A stretch of 64,000 nucleotides of DNA, taken from the NCBI RefSeq assembly GCF_022965805.1, contig NC_133106.1, positions 37,809,913 through 37,873,912 of the forward strand, given 5' to 3'. Position 1 is the first letter of the stretch. Every line of letters begins with the position of its first letter. Origin of the DNA: Primulina eburnea (lineage: Eukaryota > Streptophyta > Magnoliopsida > Lamiales > Gesneriaceae). The notes beneath the pieces were generated by a model, which was not told the origin of the DNA, ran no database searches, and saw only the letters and a program-made list of their open reading frames with translations. This document shows, in pieces, positions 39,250 through 50,807 of this stretch. The position numbers and the translations under genes are program-made.

Positions 39250-39425
39250 AAAAACTTATGTGCGACGATCTGACGAGTCGTATTTTGTGAGGATGATATC
39301 TTATTTGAGTTATATATAAAAAAATATTACTTTTTATGCTAAGAGTATTACTTTTTAATGTGAATATTGGTAGAGTTGACATGTTTCACAGATAAAGAAT
39401 CGTGAGATCGTCTCACAAAAACCTA
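39250..39425 (-). mobile_element. MITE, same family, opposite orientation
   Basis: Reads as the reverse complement of the copy at 38605: starts AACTTATGTGCGACGATCTGA and ends CGTGAGATCGTCTCACAAAAAC, with TACTTTTTATGCTAAGAGTATTACTTTTTA-like centre (repeat word AGTATTACTTTTTA). Confidence 0.7.
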
Positions 39426-39617
39426 CTCTTGATTTAAAACCTTTAATTGAGGATGTGAATAACATCAAATCGAAACACTAATTTTTGTTTAAGGTTTGTT
39501 TTGTCTTGATTAAAAAAAAATTTAAAGTGTGTATATAATTTATATTAATTTTTTTTATTAAATATTAGTCACATAATGAAAAATAAAATGTGAAAGCATG
39601 CTTTTTTTAAAAAAATT

Positions 39618-39960
39618 TTAGATTTAGGGGAATATTATCCGCGTCATTCTTTCGTGGATAAATAGGTGCATGGATTATTTTTGTTATTTTTTTGTGCAAT
39701 AAAAATAATTGTGTTGATAATAAAAATAAGAATGTTGTGTTTTTTTTTTTTCTGAATTTTAGGGGAATATCGTCCTCGTCATTCTTTCGTAGATAAATGG
39801 GTACATGTATTTTTTTTTGGGGGGTCATGAAACTGAAAAGAATCGTAATAATTGTAATATATATAAAAAATTTTGTGTTTTTATTTGAAATATAGGGAAT
39901 ATTGTCCTAGTCAAATTCTCGTAGACAATCGGTGCATGGATCTTTTTCCTTTTTTATGCT
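39618..39960. repeat. Diverged tandem repeat, three copies of about 125-145 bp
   Basis: Copies start near 39618, 39762 and 39888. Each has GGGGAATAT or GGGAATATT, then GTC(C/A)T...GTCA, TTCT(T/C)(T/C)CGT, AGATAAA/AGACAAT and GGTGCATGGAT or GGTACATGTAT. Non-coding. Confidence 0.7.
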
Positions 39961-40565
39961 TCTGAGGCCAAACGGTATTCTATGCGAAAATCTAACAATT
40001 GATTATTACAGTTGTTAACTAAATTGAATTACATTATTTCCTAAAATAATGTAATATAAGATGGTTTATATAATTTATAAAATTAAATAATCAAATTAAA
40101 AATATAGATGGATCCAATTTCACAGTTTGCATATCTATGGAGAACTATTTTATTTTTATCAAACAATTGAAAACAATATAATAAGATTCTTTTTAAAACC
40201 AATAGTGACCGAAGTACATAGCAGATTGTTGATATATTCATTAATATAATTTTGAGTATTTCACAAGTAAAATATATGTGTGAGACAAATCGATCATGAT
40301 CTATTTTTATAATGTAAATAATGTTTTTGTTATAAAATATAATATTTTATGTATATTACATCAAAAAATAAATTTGATAAAATAAAAATATTTATCTCAT
40401 GAAATTAATTAAATTAAGTATATAATAAGATTTTTTTCACTATTACATGGTCAAATCTCCCAACACCGAATATTCGAATATTTAATTAGACTAGTCCCCA
40501 AAATACACTATTACTTTTCCGCGTTGAGTTCTTATTAATTTTGAAATTTCCTCCCACCCCAGGAC

Positions 40566-40573
40566 TATAAATA
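40566..40573 (+). promoter_or_regulatory. TATA box of the PB1-protein gene
   Basis: TATAAATA 96 bp upstream of the ATG, followed by a CT-rich leader with (CT)n at about 40638-40656. Confidence 0.75.
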
Positions 40574-40661
40574 CCCCATTAACTCTCAAAACCTTTTTCT
40601 TCAAGAGCTTCCTCTAATTCCGCTACTGTCCTCGCCTTCTCTCTCTCTCTCTCTCTCCACC

Positions 40662-41399
40662 ATGAATTCAAGCGTTGACAGTACGGAGAAAATCAAGTTT
40701 CTTTACAGTTACGGCGGCAAAATCACCCCTCGCCCGTCCGACGGCGTTCTACGTTACGTTGGCGGTTTCACTAGAGTTCTTTCTGTTGATCGTTCGATTA
40801 CTTTTTTAGGTATTTTATGCTCTACGCTGTTTTAATTTTTCCCCTCATGATCATCTTACGTTATTATTATTATTTCCTAAGAAGAGTGTTGATTACTCAA
40901 TTATTTTGTTGAATTCTATTCTTGAACAGAGTTGATGGTGAAATTTGGTGAATCGTATGGATTCTCGATGAATCTGACGTGCAAGTTACCGAGTGAAGAT
41001 TTGGACATACTGATTTCAGTTAAATCCGACGAGGATCTGAGGAATGTGATCGAGGAGTATGATAGAGCATCGACGGAGATGAAAATCAGAGCCGTACTTT
41101 TCCCGATCAAAGCGGCGAAGAAAGTCTCTCCTCCGCCATCACCTATTTCGTGTTTTGATTTTCCCTCGGCTCCGAAACCTCATAGAAAAATAATCCCATC
41201 CGCCGTCACGTACTGTAATACAGCACCGCATGTGGCGGTTCACCGGTGTTGCTCGCAGGCGATCCACAAGTGTTGCTCACCGGTGGTTGGATATCGTAAT
41301 GCATCTGGGCATCATCAGCGGTACGCAGGGTGGAATCCAAGGAACGTGCCAATGCCAAATATCCCTCGGCGGATTTATTCTCATTCGCGTTACTATTAG
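40662..41399 (+). CDS. PB1-domain protein, 2 exons, 205 aa
   Basis: Exons 40662-40809 and 40930-41399 (618 nt, in phase). The PB1 domain spans about residues 10-105: KIKFLYSYGGKITPRPSDG, then LRYVGGFTRVLSVDRSITF, LTCKLPSEDLDILISVKSDE and DLRNVIEEYDRA (the acidic OPCA-like motif). Plants have a family of such short PB1 proteins of mostly unknown role; related PB1 domains sit on Raf-like kinases. The rest is proline-rich, then histidine/cysteine-containing (VHRCCSQAIHKCCSPV), with no second domain. PB1 domains mediate head-to-tail protein pairing. The exact partner is unknown. Confidence 0.9.
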
Positions 41400-43110
41400 A
41401 AAGGATATTGGAAGGGAAAAACGATATACAATGAAATACTTCAAGATACCGTAGCTAATCTTTGGATTATATGACCCTGCGTGATGTGAATACCGAATTA
41501 CTCTGAGGAATTGATTTTGTTCTTTGAATTCTTGAGTGTAAAATTTAATTTTGTTACGAACGGCAAAACTCCGGGTTCCTAGCCAAACATAGATTGCGGC
41601 TGTTGTCGAACGCATCCTGTTAAGGGGGAACTGACGCCGTTAACTGCGGTTTTCGGCCTTATGCAGCCGTAAATATCTGCGTGGATTTCACGTGACGGCC
41701 GTAGGCCTCGCGACCGCGGTGTCGTATATGGGACACGCAGTTATGGTGTGGTGTTCACGTGTCGTGATGAGTTGGGTAATTCCTTGGCCGGTTGGCCCGT
41801 CTTTTTCTCGGTTAAATGAGCAGATATTCGGCCCCCATCTTTTGTGGTGCAAGGACCGATGAATAATCTTCTTACTTGAGAGAAACAACAAAACAAATTA
41901 TATAATATAATTAAATTTTGAATTAGCTGTGTTGCCTATTTATCATTCATTCTCGTTGATTAGTATTATTTTATTTGATTTGTTAAATTTTGATTTTGTT
42001 TTGTTCGTTGGTTGCAGGTTCATATTTACCTGGAGTTATTAACACTGACTGAGGGAAATTTATCCCGGAAACTGGAGAACAGTTATAATAATTTGTTTGA
42101 CCAAAATTTTGAAATGTGATTTTTTAGCCGACCTACCTAAAAATTCAAAATATATTTTCCATTGTTTTTTTAGAAATATACAGCCCCACGTCCTTCGTAC
42201 GTGTCTACACGTTAACGATTAAAATTTTTTGTAGGTATGTTTTATTGATATTTAATATATTATGTTTCAAGTTTTAAAACATATCATTCTGTCAAGAGAC
42301 AAAGTAATCTAGCTAACACATTCGAAATAACATGAAACCAGGGGTGTTAGCTATTGCTAAAAATGACAACGGGTTGAGTTCTCGTATTAAATTCACTCCA
42401 ACAGGACGGTTTTAGACCTGTTTAGGCTCATTCGAGGCGATCTTAGTTTAGCTGGATTCTCTGTTCGTGTATAAAAATAAATATATATTATTATTAAAAT
42501 ACATATTTTTTAAATATTTAATATTAAATATTTTATTTTCTAATATTTTAATATTAAATAAATATATTAATTGATTGAATTATTTTAACATATGTTAACA
42601 TTTTTTTATAAATATTATTAATATAAAGTTTGAATATAAATTTAATCAAATAATTAATTTTAAATTTTTTTATCAGTATTTGAAAAAAATAAATAAATAA
42701 ATTTGGCGGCTTCACGGCTGGGATGGGTTTCGGGTTTGTCTAAACTCCACTCGTTGTCGACCCTGACTCCTGTATCTTGTACTTGAATCGCATCGTTCTT
42801 TGGCTAGTATTTGAAAATAATTTTCTGTCGGATTTATGTGTAAAGAAATATAAAATCTGTATTAATTTAAAAAATTATGTATTCCTTGTTTTCTAGAGTC
42901 AGTTTTCAACGATGACAACTTGATGTCTTAAAAACAATGAATTATATATGTATATTATTATATATCGATGTTGTGGAACCGACTGATTACTGTATTTAGC
43001 ACAATTTGGAATTTTATGAAATAGATGTAACCAATTAAAAAATCGATGGTTCTTTTTAAAATTTAAACCAAACTTAAGAAACAAGAAACTGAAATAAGCA
43101 TTGGATTATA
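41400..43110. other. Downstream region of PB1 gene and intergenic
   Basis: Includes a GC-rich island at about 41560-41880 (described separately as a finding) with two G-boxes, CACGTG, at 41689-41694 and 41756-41761. Beyond 42030 it is AT-rich. No frame with family features. Confidence 0.5.
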
Positions 43111-43450
43111 TGTAAGAAATTATGACACATTATTATGAAAATTCAAAAGAAAAACTAAAAACGTGTGTCAACAATGGCGACTGCTATCGCACACATCTTT
43201 TGACAAAACCTTTACGTAAGCCGCCTCAACTTTGGAAAATTGGAGGAGTGCACGTCTCTTCTTTTGAACTCTCAAAGCTCCCTCAAACTCATTGATGGTA
43301 TGAGTCTGCCTATAAATACCAAAGACATTGAGATCCCTAGATACACAATCTCATACAGAAAATACACCATCTAAAGGAGTGTTGGAGTGTTTAGAAGGCT
43401 TCAATCGAAAGGAAATCAGAAAACTTAAAGATGATTCAATGGCCGGAGAT
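43111..43450 (+). repeat. 5' LTR of degenerate Copia
   Basis: Shares AAACGTGTGTCAACAATGGCGA, TATAAATACCAAAG and ATGGCCGGAG words, in order, with 46077-46440. It diverges after ATGGCCGGAG, so its right end is lost. TATAAATACC near 43312 is the likely LTR TATA box. Confidence 0.8.
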
Positions 43451-43484
43451 ATTCACAAATGAACAAATAATCCTCACTTTATCA

Positions 43485-43575
43485 CTACTCTGATAAAAGA
43501 GAAAAACTGATGTGGAGCCCACATTTTTATGTGATCATCACTTTATCACTACTCTGATTGAAGAGAAAAACTGAT
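43485..43575. repeat. Short tandem duplication
   Basis: TCACTTTATCACTACTCTGA(T) followed by AGAGAAAAACTGATG occurs twice, about 67 bp apart. Confidence 0.7.
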
Positions 43576-43916
43576 GGGGCATGTAATTGTTCATATTAAG
43601 TAAAAATGTGAATATAAAGTTATTTAATATGAAAAATTTTGGCTTATAAAGATTCACATAAATGTGGATAATTAAGTTGAATAATAATTATAAGGTGACG
43701 TAAGAAAACATGATCTGAGGGAGTTCTTCATAGACTGGTTTAAACCGCCTTGACTAGCCACTGGTCTCCTTGATGAACATTGCTCTGTCTAGGAGTTGTG
43801 TATTTAAAGGACCTTAGCACTACCTATCTTTCCTGGGAGCACTCTTGGAAAGTGTTGATTGCGAAATAATTATTATATAAAGAATTAAGTAAAGACAAAA
43901 TTTTGTCTAGTGATTC

Positions 43917-44746
43917 GTATAATTTTAAATAATTAAGGTTTAGCCACAGCACCCTTAATTATGAGAAATTATACATTAAGTCAGATTTGGGTCACATTAA
44001 GGACATTTATTAAGTATAATAATAAATAAATAAATAAAATTGTTCAGTGATCCGTATAGTTTTAAATAATTAAGGTTTAGCCACATCACCCTTAATTATA
44101 AGAAATTATGCATTAAGTCGGTTAAAGATCACATAAAGGATATTTATAAAATCAAAATTTATGTCTAGTGAACCGTCTAATTTTAAATAATTAAGGTTTG
44201 GCCACAACACCCTTAATTATACAAAATTATACATTAAGTGGGCTGAGGATCACATGAAAGACATATATTAAGAGCATAAATATTTAAAAATTTTGTAATT
44301 TAATGTCTTAGTGATTCGTATAATTTTAATTTATTAAAGAATATCTATAGAATCTTTAATTGAATTAAAATTATACATTCATTTTTAATCACATTAAGTT
44401 ATAACAGACATAAATTACATAAAATTATTCATCATTTTGACAATACTTTGAGATGAATAATTATGAAGAATAAATATTTTATGCATAAAGAATTTAATAT
44501 CCCAGTGATTCGTATGATTTTAATTAATTGAAGAGTAGCCACAGCATCTTTGATTGAATTAAAATTATACATAAATTATGAGGATCACATTTGGTTATAA
44601 GGGATATAAATTGTAATTAATTATATTTGAACATTGAAATTTATCCCACAGGAAATTTCGTTATGTTAAATATAATTAATTAGGATACAATATTGAATTA
44701 TTTTCTTAATATAATACATGGATTAAGAATTAAATATAATTCAATA
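43917..44746 (+). other. Array of consecutive hairpins in retroelement interior
   Basis: Five related two-part hairpins of 58-59 nt: 43917-43974, 44054-44111, 44175-44232, 44318-44376 and 44512-44570. Outer stem type GTATAATTT/AAATTATAC, symmetric small internal loop, inner stem type ATAATTAAGG/CCTTAATTAT, and a 14-nt loop that in four of five contains GCCACA. Between and after them are unrelated but equally clean hairpins: 44423-44462 (11-bp perfect stem), 44610-44691 (15 + 5 + 7 bp nested stems plus an outer ATTGT/ACAAT) and 44691-44746 (11 + 8 bp). Changes between the copies mostly keep pairing, including G-U pairs. An RNA role (leader structure, packaging, dimerisation) is inference. Confidence 0.75.
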
Positions 44747-45376
44747 GTTATATCATTAAGTTGTATGAATCTAATTGAATTAAAAATTCAGTACACAGAC
44801 AATTTTTATGTCAGTGATTCATATGTAGATCCTGATTTACATGGGTAAAATATGATATATGTTTTATTGCTTCATTTAATAACATTAGCATGTATTCATT
44901 GATTTTGCAGCATATAGCTATTACTCTGATATTAATTTATTGAGAATGACTTGATTAGTGGGAGCGATCAAATTCAGAATATTGATCATTATGATACTCA
45001 TTCATCCACACAAGTTATATGTATTGATTGTTATTCACAATATCCTCCATTTAAAAAGTGTGTTGTGAAACCAATCATATAAATTTCATAAAAAGTTGGT
45101 TCAATTGTCATTTATTATTTTTTAAATGAGTCTTTGAAACAAATAAAGTCTCATAAAGGCAATATCGAACAACATAAAGAATTCTTCTCTAGTGATGATG
45201 AATATTTAATATTTCATGATTAAGAAAATGATATGGATTGAAACATGTCTCACATTAGTGGTATTTCAGGTTTTACAATGTTATCTCTTCATTAAGTTTT
45301 GTTGAGAATATTGTGGGCCATTATGAATACCAGAAGGTTAGTGAGAGCTTAATTATTATCAGAGTAATATAAGTAT

Positions 45377-45760
45377 TTGACCACTAAAAAGCTGAAAAAT
45401 ATTTTGGGATACCTTTATGGTATTAAAGTTTTACATGCTTATGTGAGACGAATTGACAATTTGGAAAGTGATTTACTACTTCCACTGTTGAGTCAAAATT
45501 CGTCATTGAAGCACTACTGTGTGGTGTATTTTAAGGAGTTTCATTATGAGCTTAGAAATATGGATTCTATGTCTAAGCCATTAAGATTATATTACTGCAA
45601 TTCAGTTATGGTCTTTGTGACTAAAGCGGTGGTCGAATGAAGTATATCGACATAATGTATTTTAAATCGTTGGAGAACGTGTTAATAAAGTGGTCGAACA
45701 CGTTAGCACTGAATTGATGATCTTTTAACCTAAAGGCATGCAAATTTAAGATGTTAAAGG
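45377..45760 (+). pseudogene. Copia RNase H tail remnant
   Basis: The frame 45377-45640 ends with SKPLRLYYCNSVMVFVTKAV, a degraded version of the Copia RNase H segment of the SKPL.IYCDNSAAVF type. After a break the next ~120 bp reads KYIDI and VEHVSTELMI-like pieces in shifted frames, the usual continuation. Stops and frameshifts make it non-functional. Confidence 0.7.
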
Positions 45761-46076
45761 ATCATATGGTAATTACTGATGGATTTGATTCCATAATAAA
45801 TTTATGTTATATACATTTGGTTTTGATAATGAAACGCATTCAGTTATGATATTTCTCATATTCAGTTATGTACATATTCAGTTATCTTGAGAAAAATATC
45901 AATAAAGTTGGACCTCGAATAAACATAAGGTTTATTCATTAAGTTATACAGATTTGAGAGACATAATGCATTGTAATACATGGAAGATAATATTCGTTTT
46001 AAGATGACCTATCGTCATGATTCATGTATTTTGTTTTCTCCTATGGTAAAAGAGATATATGTGTCAAGTGGGAGAA

Positions 46077-46440
46077 TGTAAGAAATTATGACACATTATT
46101 ATGAAAATTCAAAAGAAAAATTAAAAACGTGTGTCAACAATGGCGATGGCTATCGCACACATCTTTTGACAAAACCTTTACGTAAGCTGCCTCAACTTTG
46201 GAAAATTTGAGGAGTGCACGTCTCTTCTTTTGAACTCTCAAAGCTCCCTCAAACTCATTGATGGTATGAGTTTGCCTATAAATACCAAAGGCATTGAGGT
46301 CCCTAGATACACAATCTCATACAGAAAATACACCATCTAAAGGAGTGTTTGAGTAGTTTAGAAGGCTTCAATCGAAAGGAAATCAGAAAGCTTCAACAAA
46401 TTTTTAATGGCCGGAGGTAATTCTCGATTAAGATTCCGCA
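46077..46440 (+). repeat. 3' LTR of degenerate Copia
   Basis: Starts TGTAAGAAATTATG and ends near GATTCCGCA. About 96 percent similar to the 5' copy over their shared part by eye. Confidence 0.75.
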
Positions 46441-46599
46441 TATTATATATCATGTTTATATACACGTAGAAACATGATTTTGAGTAAAATATCTAACATT
46501 ATAAACATCGAACTTTTTTCTATAAAAATTAACAATACATAAAACGATTGGTATATAAAATAAATTCGTCTAAGATGTAAATGAACAAAATCAAGCCAA

Positions 46600-47165
46600 A
46601 TAATATCAAATTTGAGTTTGGTTCGTCTAAAATTCATCAGGCGAGAGCTTGATTTGTCTTGAAATTATTAAGCTCGAGCTCGGCTCATTAAAAACTTGTT
46701 TATCATGTTAATCAAGCCCGGTTCGAGTTTATTTCATTAATAGTTCGTTTATCTGTTTAACAAGTCGGCTCGTTTTCGAGCCCATAAAACATACAATTGA
46801 TCTCAATTCTCGAGTTTAATCTTGATTCGAGCTTGTTAAAAATTAAATATATTTATGAAATAATTTTAAATTGGATATAAAAGTGAAAATCTATTTAGAA
46901 ATAATCAAAATGACAAACATAACAATTAAAAATACATAAACGAGTCGAGTTAGAGCTTACGAGCTACCTAAACAAGCCGAGCTGAGTTCGAGCTTACGAG
47001 CTTATTAACGAAAATGCTTGCGAGCTCAGAGCTGAATATCCTTAAGTTTGAGTTTGGTTTGATTAATTGTCGAGCTCGAGTTTGACTTGATATGATTAAG
47101 AAACGAACTCAAACGAGTTTTTTATCGAACCGAGACGAACGATTTGGTTTATCTACATCTCTAAA
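46600..47165. repeat. Interspersed repeat rich in GAGCTCGAGC / GCTCGAGCTC
   Basis: The left part has TTAAGCTCGAGCTCGGCTC and the right part has opposite-strand forms (GAGCTTACGAGC, GTCGAGCTCGAGTTTGAC). The overall layout is inverted around an AT-rich centre (46850-46930). It looks like an old non-coding DNA element. Ends not defined. Confidence 0.5.
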
Positions 47166-48828
47166 TACGCTCATTCCTCTGTAGGAATGAACAAATTAGT
47201 TGGTATTAAAAAATTTCACACAAAGTTGAGAATACAGAATAAGTAGAAGTGAGCCATATATAAATAAAATAACGGGAGAAATTATTTTAAAATTTGCTGA
47301 AAATGGGAGTTCCAACCAGAAATTAATGTTTGTGAAAACGACACAAGGGAAGTTCTCTTGGGCTCAATAATTGAATAGTCTCTCCGTTCTAATTTTAGGC
47401 CTATAGATATGTGTTTGCACACATATTAACATTTTTGAAAATAAATTTTACTGATAAATTCTCAATTTCACCCCTTATTTAATGAAAATTTTAGTAATTA
47501 TATGAACAAATTAGCAATTAAAAAATAAATTAAATATAGGCAGATTGGTAAAATAGTAGAGTAAACAATACTAAATACGAAAAATTGAATTATGTATTTG
47601 GGACGAACGAAAAAAGAAATTTGTCCGAGAAGGATAGAGTAGTTGATTGATCCAAATAGCAATATTGAACAAATCATGTTGTTTACCCGACTAATATGAT
47701 TTACAGGTTATTGTAATAGTCCAATGATTTATCCGGTACATCAAAGTACAACTGAGGGTTTCCATCTCATGCAAAAAAAATTATGGAACAAATCAAACTG
47801 CTTTGATAGCTATCTAATTGAAGGTTGATGGAATAAAATAGTGAAATACATTTATTTTTCTAGCTAGTTTCCGACTCTTTTTAAATATTATGAAGAATAT
47901 AAAGCATAATATTGTTTAGGTAAAAAAAAAACATTGGAATTAACCAACTATGGTATCCATATGCACCCATTATCATATAATTGTGTTATGCCTTATACAA
48001 CTCATGCATATACATGTATAAATAATAAAAGCATCTTAAAAAGTTTGAGTGCATGGATGAGATCATGTAAAAATATATTTTGTATATAAAAGTACATAAA
48101 AAGGTATACAAACTCCATCTAAACTAGTGATATGAGTGCATGGATCGATGAGCATGAACCAGCAGCTGGGACTGATTTCTCGACCTGAGTTTGATTCTCT
48201 TTGTTGTGAGCATCTGGGAGTGATTCTGCAACCTGAGCTCTGTTTTTTTTCCTACATTTTTGTCTCTCCGATCTAGAAAGGATGGTGGAATTAATTTCAT
48301 ATGACTGTGATCGACTCTTGTTCTCTATAATTATGGATCACTGTTCGAAGCAAATGTTTTACCTCATGCTGTTATTTAGTGCCGTTGACATATAATGTGA
48401 ACTGCTTTTTGAATGATCATTGATCCAAGAGAAGATTTTTAAGTGAGCCTTGATCCTCTAGTAGATCTGACCTGTTATGAGTGCTATCTAAATCTTGCTG
48501 AGTTACCCCTGTGTGTACACTTTGCAAGCTGGTAGTCTGCTTTTCAGCCTGTGTTTAATATAATGTTAATTTATTTTTTTAGTTTTGTATGTCCAGTTCT
48601 ATGCTCACCATGGACGACCCTTGTCCCTGATCACCAAGCTCAACATTTTGACAGGTAAAATACGGGGATTTTCTCAGCCATTTCAATGCAAGTGTTAGGG
48701 ATGATAAACTGGATCTCAGTACTGATACCGAGCTTTTATAGCCTAACAACTTAAATCATGTTCTCTTCTTTCTTCTTCATGTTATATATCTGCTACAAAA
48801 TTAAACTGATATTTGTGCATACCCGTAG
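47166..48828. other. Intergenic, nothing recognised
   Basis: AT-rich. A short duplicated phrase near 48160-48240 (GGGACTGATT/GGGAGTGATT, with CGACCTGAG/CAACCTGAG) is seen. Exons of the following pseudogene may lie here, but I could not match any. Confidence 0.4.
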
Positions 48829-48873
48829 GTTCATGCTAATTGCTACCATTGAAGAGACACAACATGGTGTTTG

Positions 48874-49055
48874 TATTGCGCAGAGTGCAATCATGCATTT
48901 TTGTATATTGAAATATATGAGAACTCAAGTCAGTTTACAAGGAGGTCATTGATCTTTATACATCGAGTGTGATCACCACTCTTAACTGACTGTTAACTAA
49001 CTAACTAATGAGTAGTTAACTAACTGATGACTAACTAATAAACTCTAGTCTAATA
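48874..49055 (-). repeat. 3' LTR of the second Copia element
   Basis: 182 bp. Differs from the other LTR at two positions seen (TTGCGCAG vs TTGTGCAG, ATGAGAAC vs ATGTGAAC). Confidence 0.95.
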
Positions 49056-49062
49056 GCCCCCC

Positions 49063-50787
49063 TCAAGAGGTACTATAAATGTTTTTTATAGACATCTTGG
49101 ACATCAGATGCGAAAGAGTGGAGAATGGTAAAGGTTTTGTAAACATGTCAGCTAATTGAAGATGAGAACTGATCGGTAGCAATTTAACGAACCCATCCTT
49201 GATCTTTTCGCGAATGAAGTGACAGTCAATCTCGATATGCTTGGTTCGTTCATGGAAGATAGGGTTGTTGGCAAGGTGGATAGCCGATTGATTATCACAA
49301 AAAATCACAGCTGGGGTTGAAACCTTAAATTGTAAGTCCTTGAGCAATTGTGTGAGCCATAGTATCTCGGTGGTAGTAGTGGCCAAGGCTCGGTATTCGG
49401 CCTCGGTTGAGGAACGAGAGACTGTCAATTGCTTCTTTGATTTCCATGAAATGAGAGCATCACCAAGAAAAACACAAAAACCAGTTATCGACTTGCGTGT
49501 GTCTTTGCAAGCTGCCCAATCCGCATCAGAGAATGCCCGTAGCTGGATGGAGGATGATGCTGAGAAAAAAATTCCTTGGCCCGGATTGGATTTGATGTAT
49601 CTCAAAACTTGATTTACGGCATGCATATGTGAGGTACGTGGATGGGAAACATATTGACTGAGTTTGTGAACTGCAAACATTATATCTGGTCGTGTTAGAG
49701 TGAGGTACAAAAGGCGTCCAATGAGACGTCGATATGTTGTGATATCAGCAAGAGGTTCACCATCATCAGAATTAAGATGTGATCGAGGATCCATCGGGAC
49801 AGTGGTAGGTTTACATGCAAGAAAACCAGTGTCTTCAAGAAGATGTAAAGCATAATTACGTTGGGAAAGATAAATGCCAGTCGAAGATTTAGCTATCTCA
49901 AGACCAACAAAATACTTGAGATCCCCCAAATCTTTGAATTTGAATTGGCTTTGAAGAGCAGATTTCAGCTGTTGAATAGCATGGATTGAGGGACCGGCAA
50001 TGATGATGTCGTCAACATAAACTAACAAAGTAATAAAGCTAGAGCCCGAGCCCTTTGTGAACAATGTATTATCGGATTTGGATTGAACAAATCCTGAGTT
50101 GAGCAAGGCATTGGAAAATTTGGTGTACCATTGTCTTGATGCTTGACGTAATCCATAGATGGACTTATGAAGATGACAGACAGATTTGATTCCTGTTGGG
50201 AGAGAAGTATCACTCGACTGGTAGCCTAACGGAAGGTCCATATAAACTTCTTCAGAAAGGTCACCATTTAGGAATGCGTTATTAATATCTAATTGGGCAA
50301 GGTGCCAATTTTGACTTGCTGCTAATGCTAGAATGGTTTTGATGGTGGCCAATTTCGCAACTGGAGAAAAAGTCTCAAAGAAATCCACTCCTTCACGTTG
50401 AGTATATCCTTTGGCGACTAATCGAGCTTTATATCGAGAAATGGAGCCGTCAGAGTTGTGTTTGATCTTGTAGACCCACCGACATCCAATGGTCTGTTTG
50501 CCCGAAGGAAGCGGAATCACTGACCAAGTATTATTTGCATCCATTGCATCAAGTTCATCTTGCATAGCTCGTCTCCAGTGATCAAAACGCACATCTTGAT
50601 GATAGAATTGTGGTTCAACTTGAGATGATATGTTAAGCACCAAGTTCCTATAGGAAGGAGATAAAGTCGCATACGAGATGTAGTTGCTGAGAGGGTATGT
50701 AGTTGATGATGAAGGAGCAGATTTCAGCTGTTGAATAGCATGGATTGAGGGACCGGCAATGATGATGTCGTCAACATAAACTAACAA
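49063..50787 (-). pseudogene. Copia reverse transcriptase-RNase H frame, 574 aa
   Basis: Residues 1-24 are not native here: they copy the RT active-site segment (LVYVDDIIIAG) found again about 250 residues later. From STTYPLSNYISYATLS on it is a normal Copia polyprotein C-terminal half: NNTWSVIPLPSGKQTIGCRW, YKARLVAKGYTQREGVDF, YVDDIIIAG in its proper place, then RNase H motifs AEYRALA, FCDNQSAIHLA and HIEIDCHFIREK. RT and RNase H look undamaged. It is cut off from gag-protease-integrase, so this copy cannot make one polyprotein. Confidence 0.9.
49956..50048 (-). repeat. 93-bp direct duplication, source copy
   Basis: Identical to 50715-50807. Lies at its natural place in the RT catalytic region. 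Confidence 0.95.
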
Positions 50788-50807
50788 AGTAATAAAGCTA
50801 GAGCCCG
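50715..50807 (-). repeat. 93-bp direct duplication, inserted copy
   Basis: Exact copy of 49956-50048, placed 759 bp away at the integrase-RT junction where native sequence is missing. Confidence 0.95.

Larger units (their letters stand above)
37723..40565. other. Intergenic with MITEs and tandem repeats
   Basis: AT-rich with no gene. A GGGTCGGGTCGG-rich patch at about 37840-38010 resembles the inner parts of the element at 1531-2206. The patch around 38020-38060 also carries a GTGAGACAGTCTC-like end. Confidence 0.5.
43111..46473 (+). mobile_element. Degenerate, internally deleted Copia LTR retrotransposon
   Basis: Direct repeats beginning TGTAAGAAATTATGAC at 43111 and 46077 match for about 320 bp with roughly ten differences. 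The second copy continues to GATTAAGATTCCGCA. The 3' interior keeps a broken Copia RNase H tail (45377-45760). About 2.6 kb of interior is too short for full gag-pol, and the protease, integrase and RT are not visible. The front half of the interior is a run of strong hairpins (43917-44746). The first LTR's end and primer site are damaged. The flanks TTATA (43106-43110) and TTATA near 46444 could be a target duplication, which is not certain. Confidence 0.8.

Noticed and set aside
37784..40560. Search for the missing front exons of the HDA6-like gene
   Set aside because: No HDAC motifs on the minus strand; the region is MITE and AT-rich sequence.
43917..44570. CRISPR-like array reading of the regularly spaced repeats
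   Set aside because: Plant nuclear DNA, spacing uneven (121-194 bp), units diverged, and located in a retroelement.
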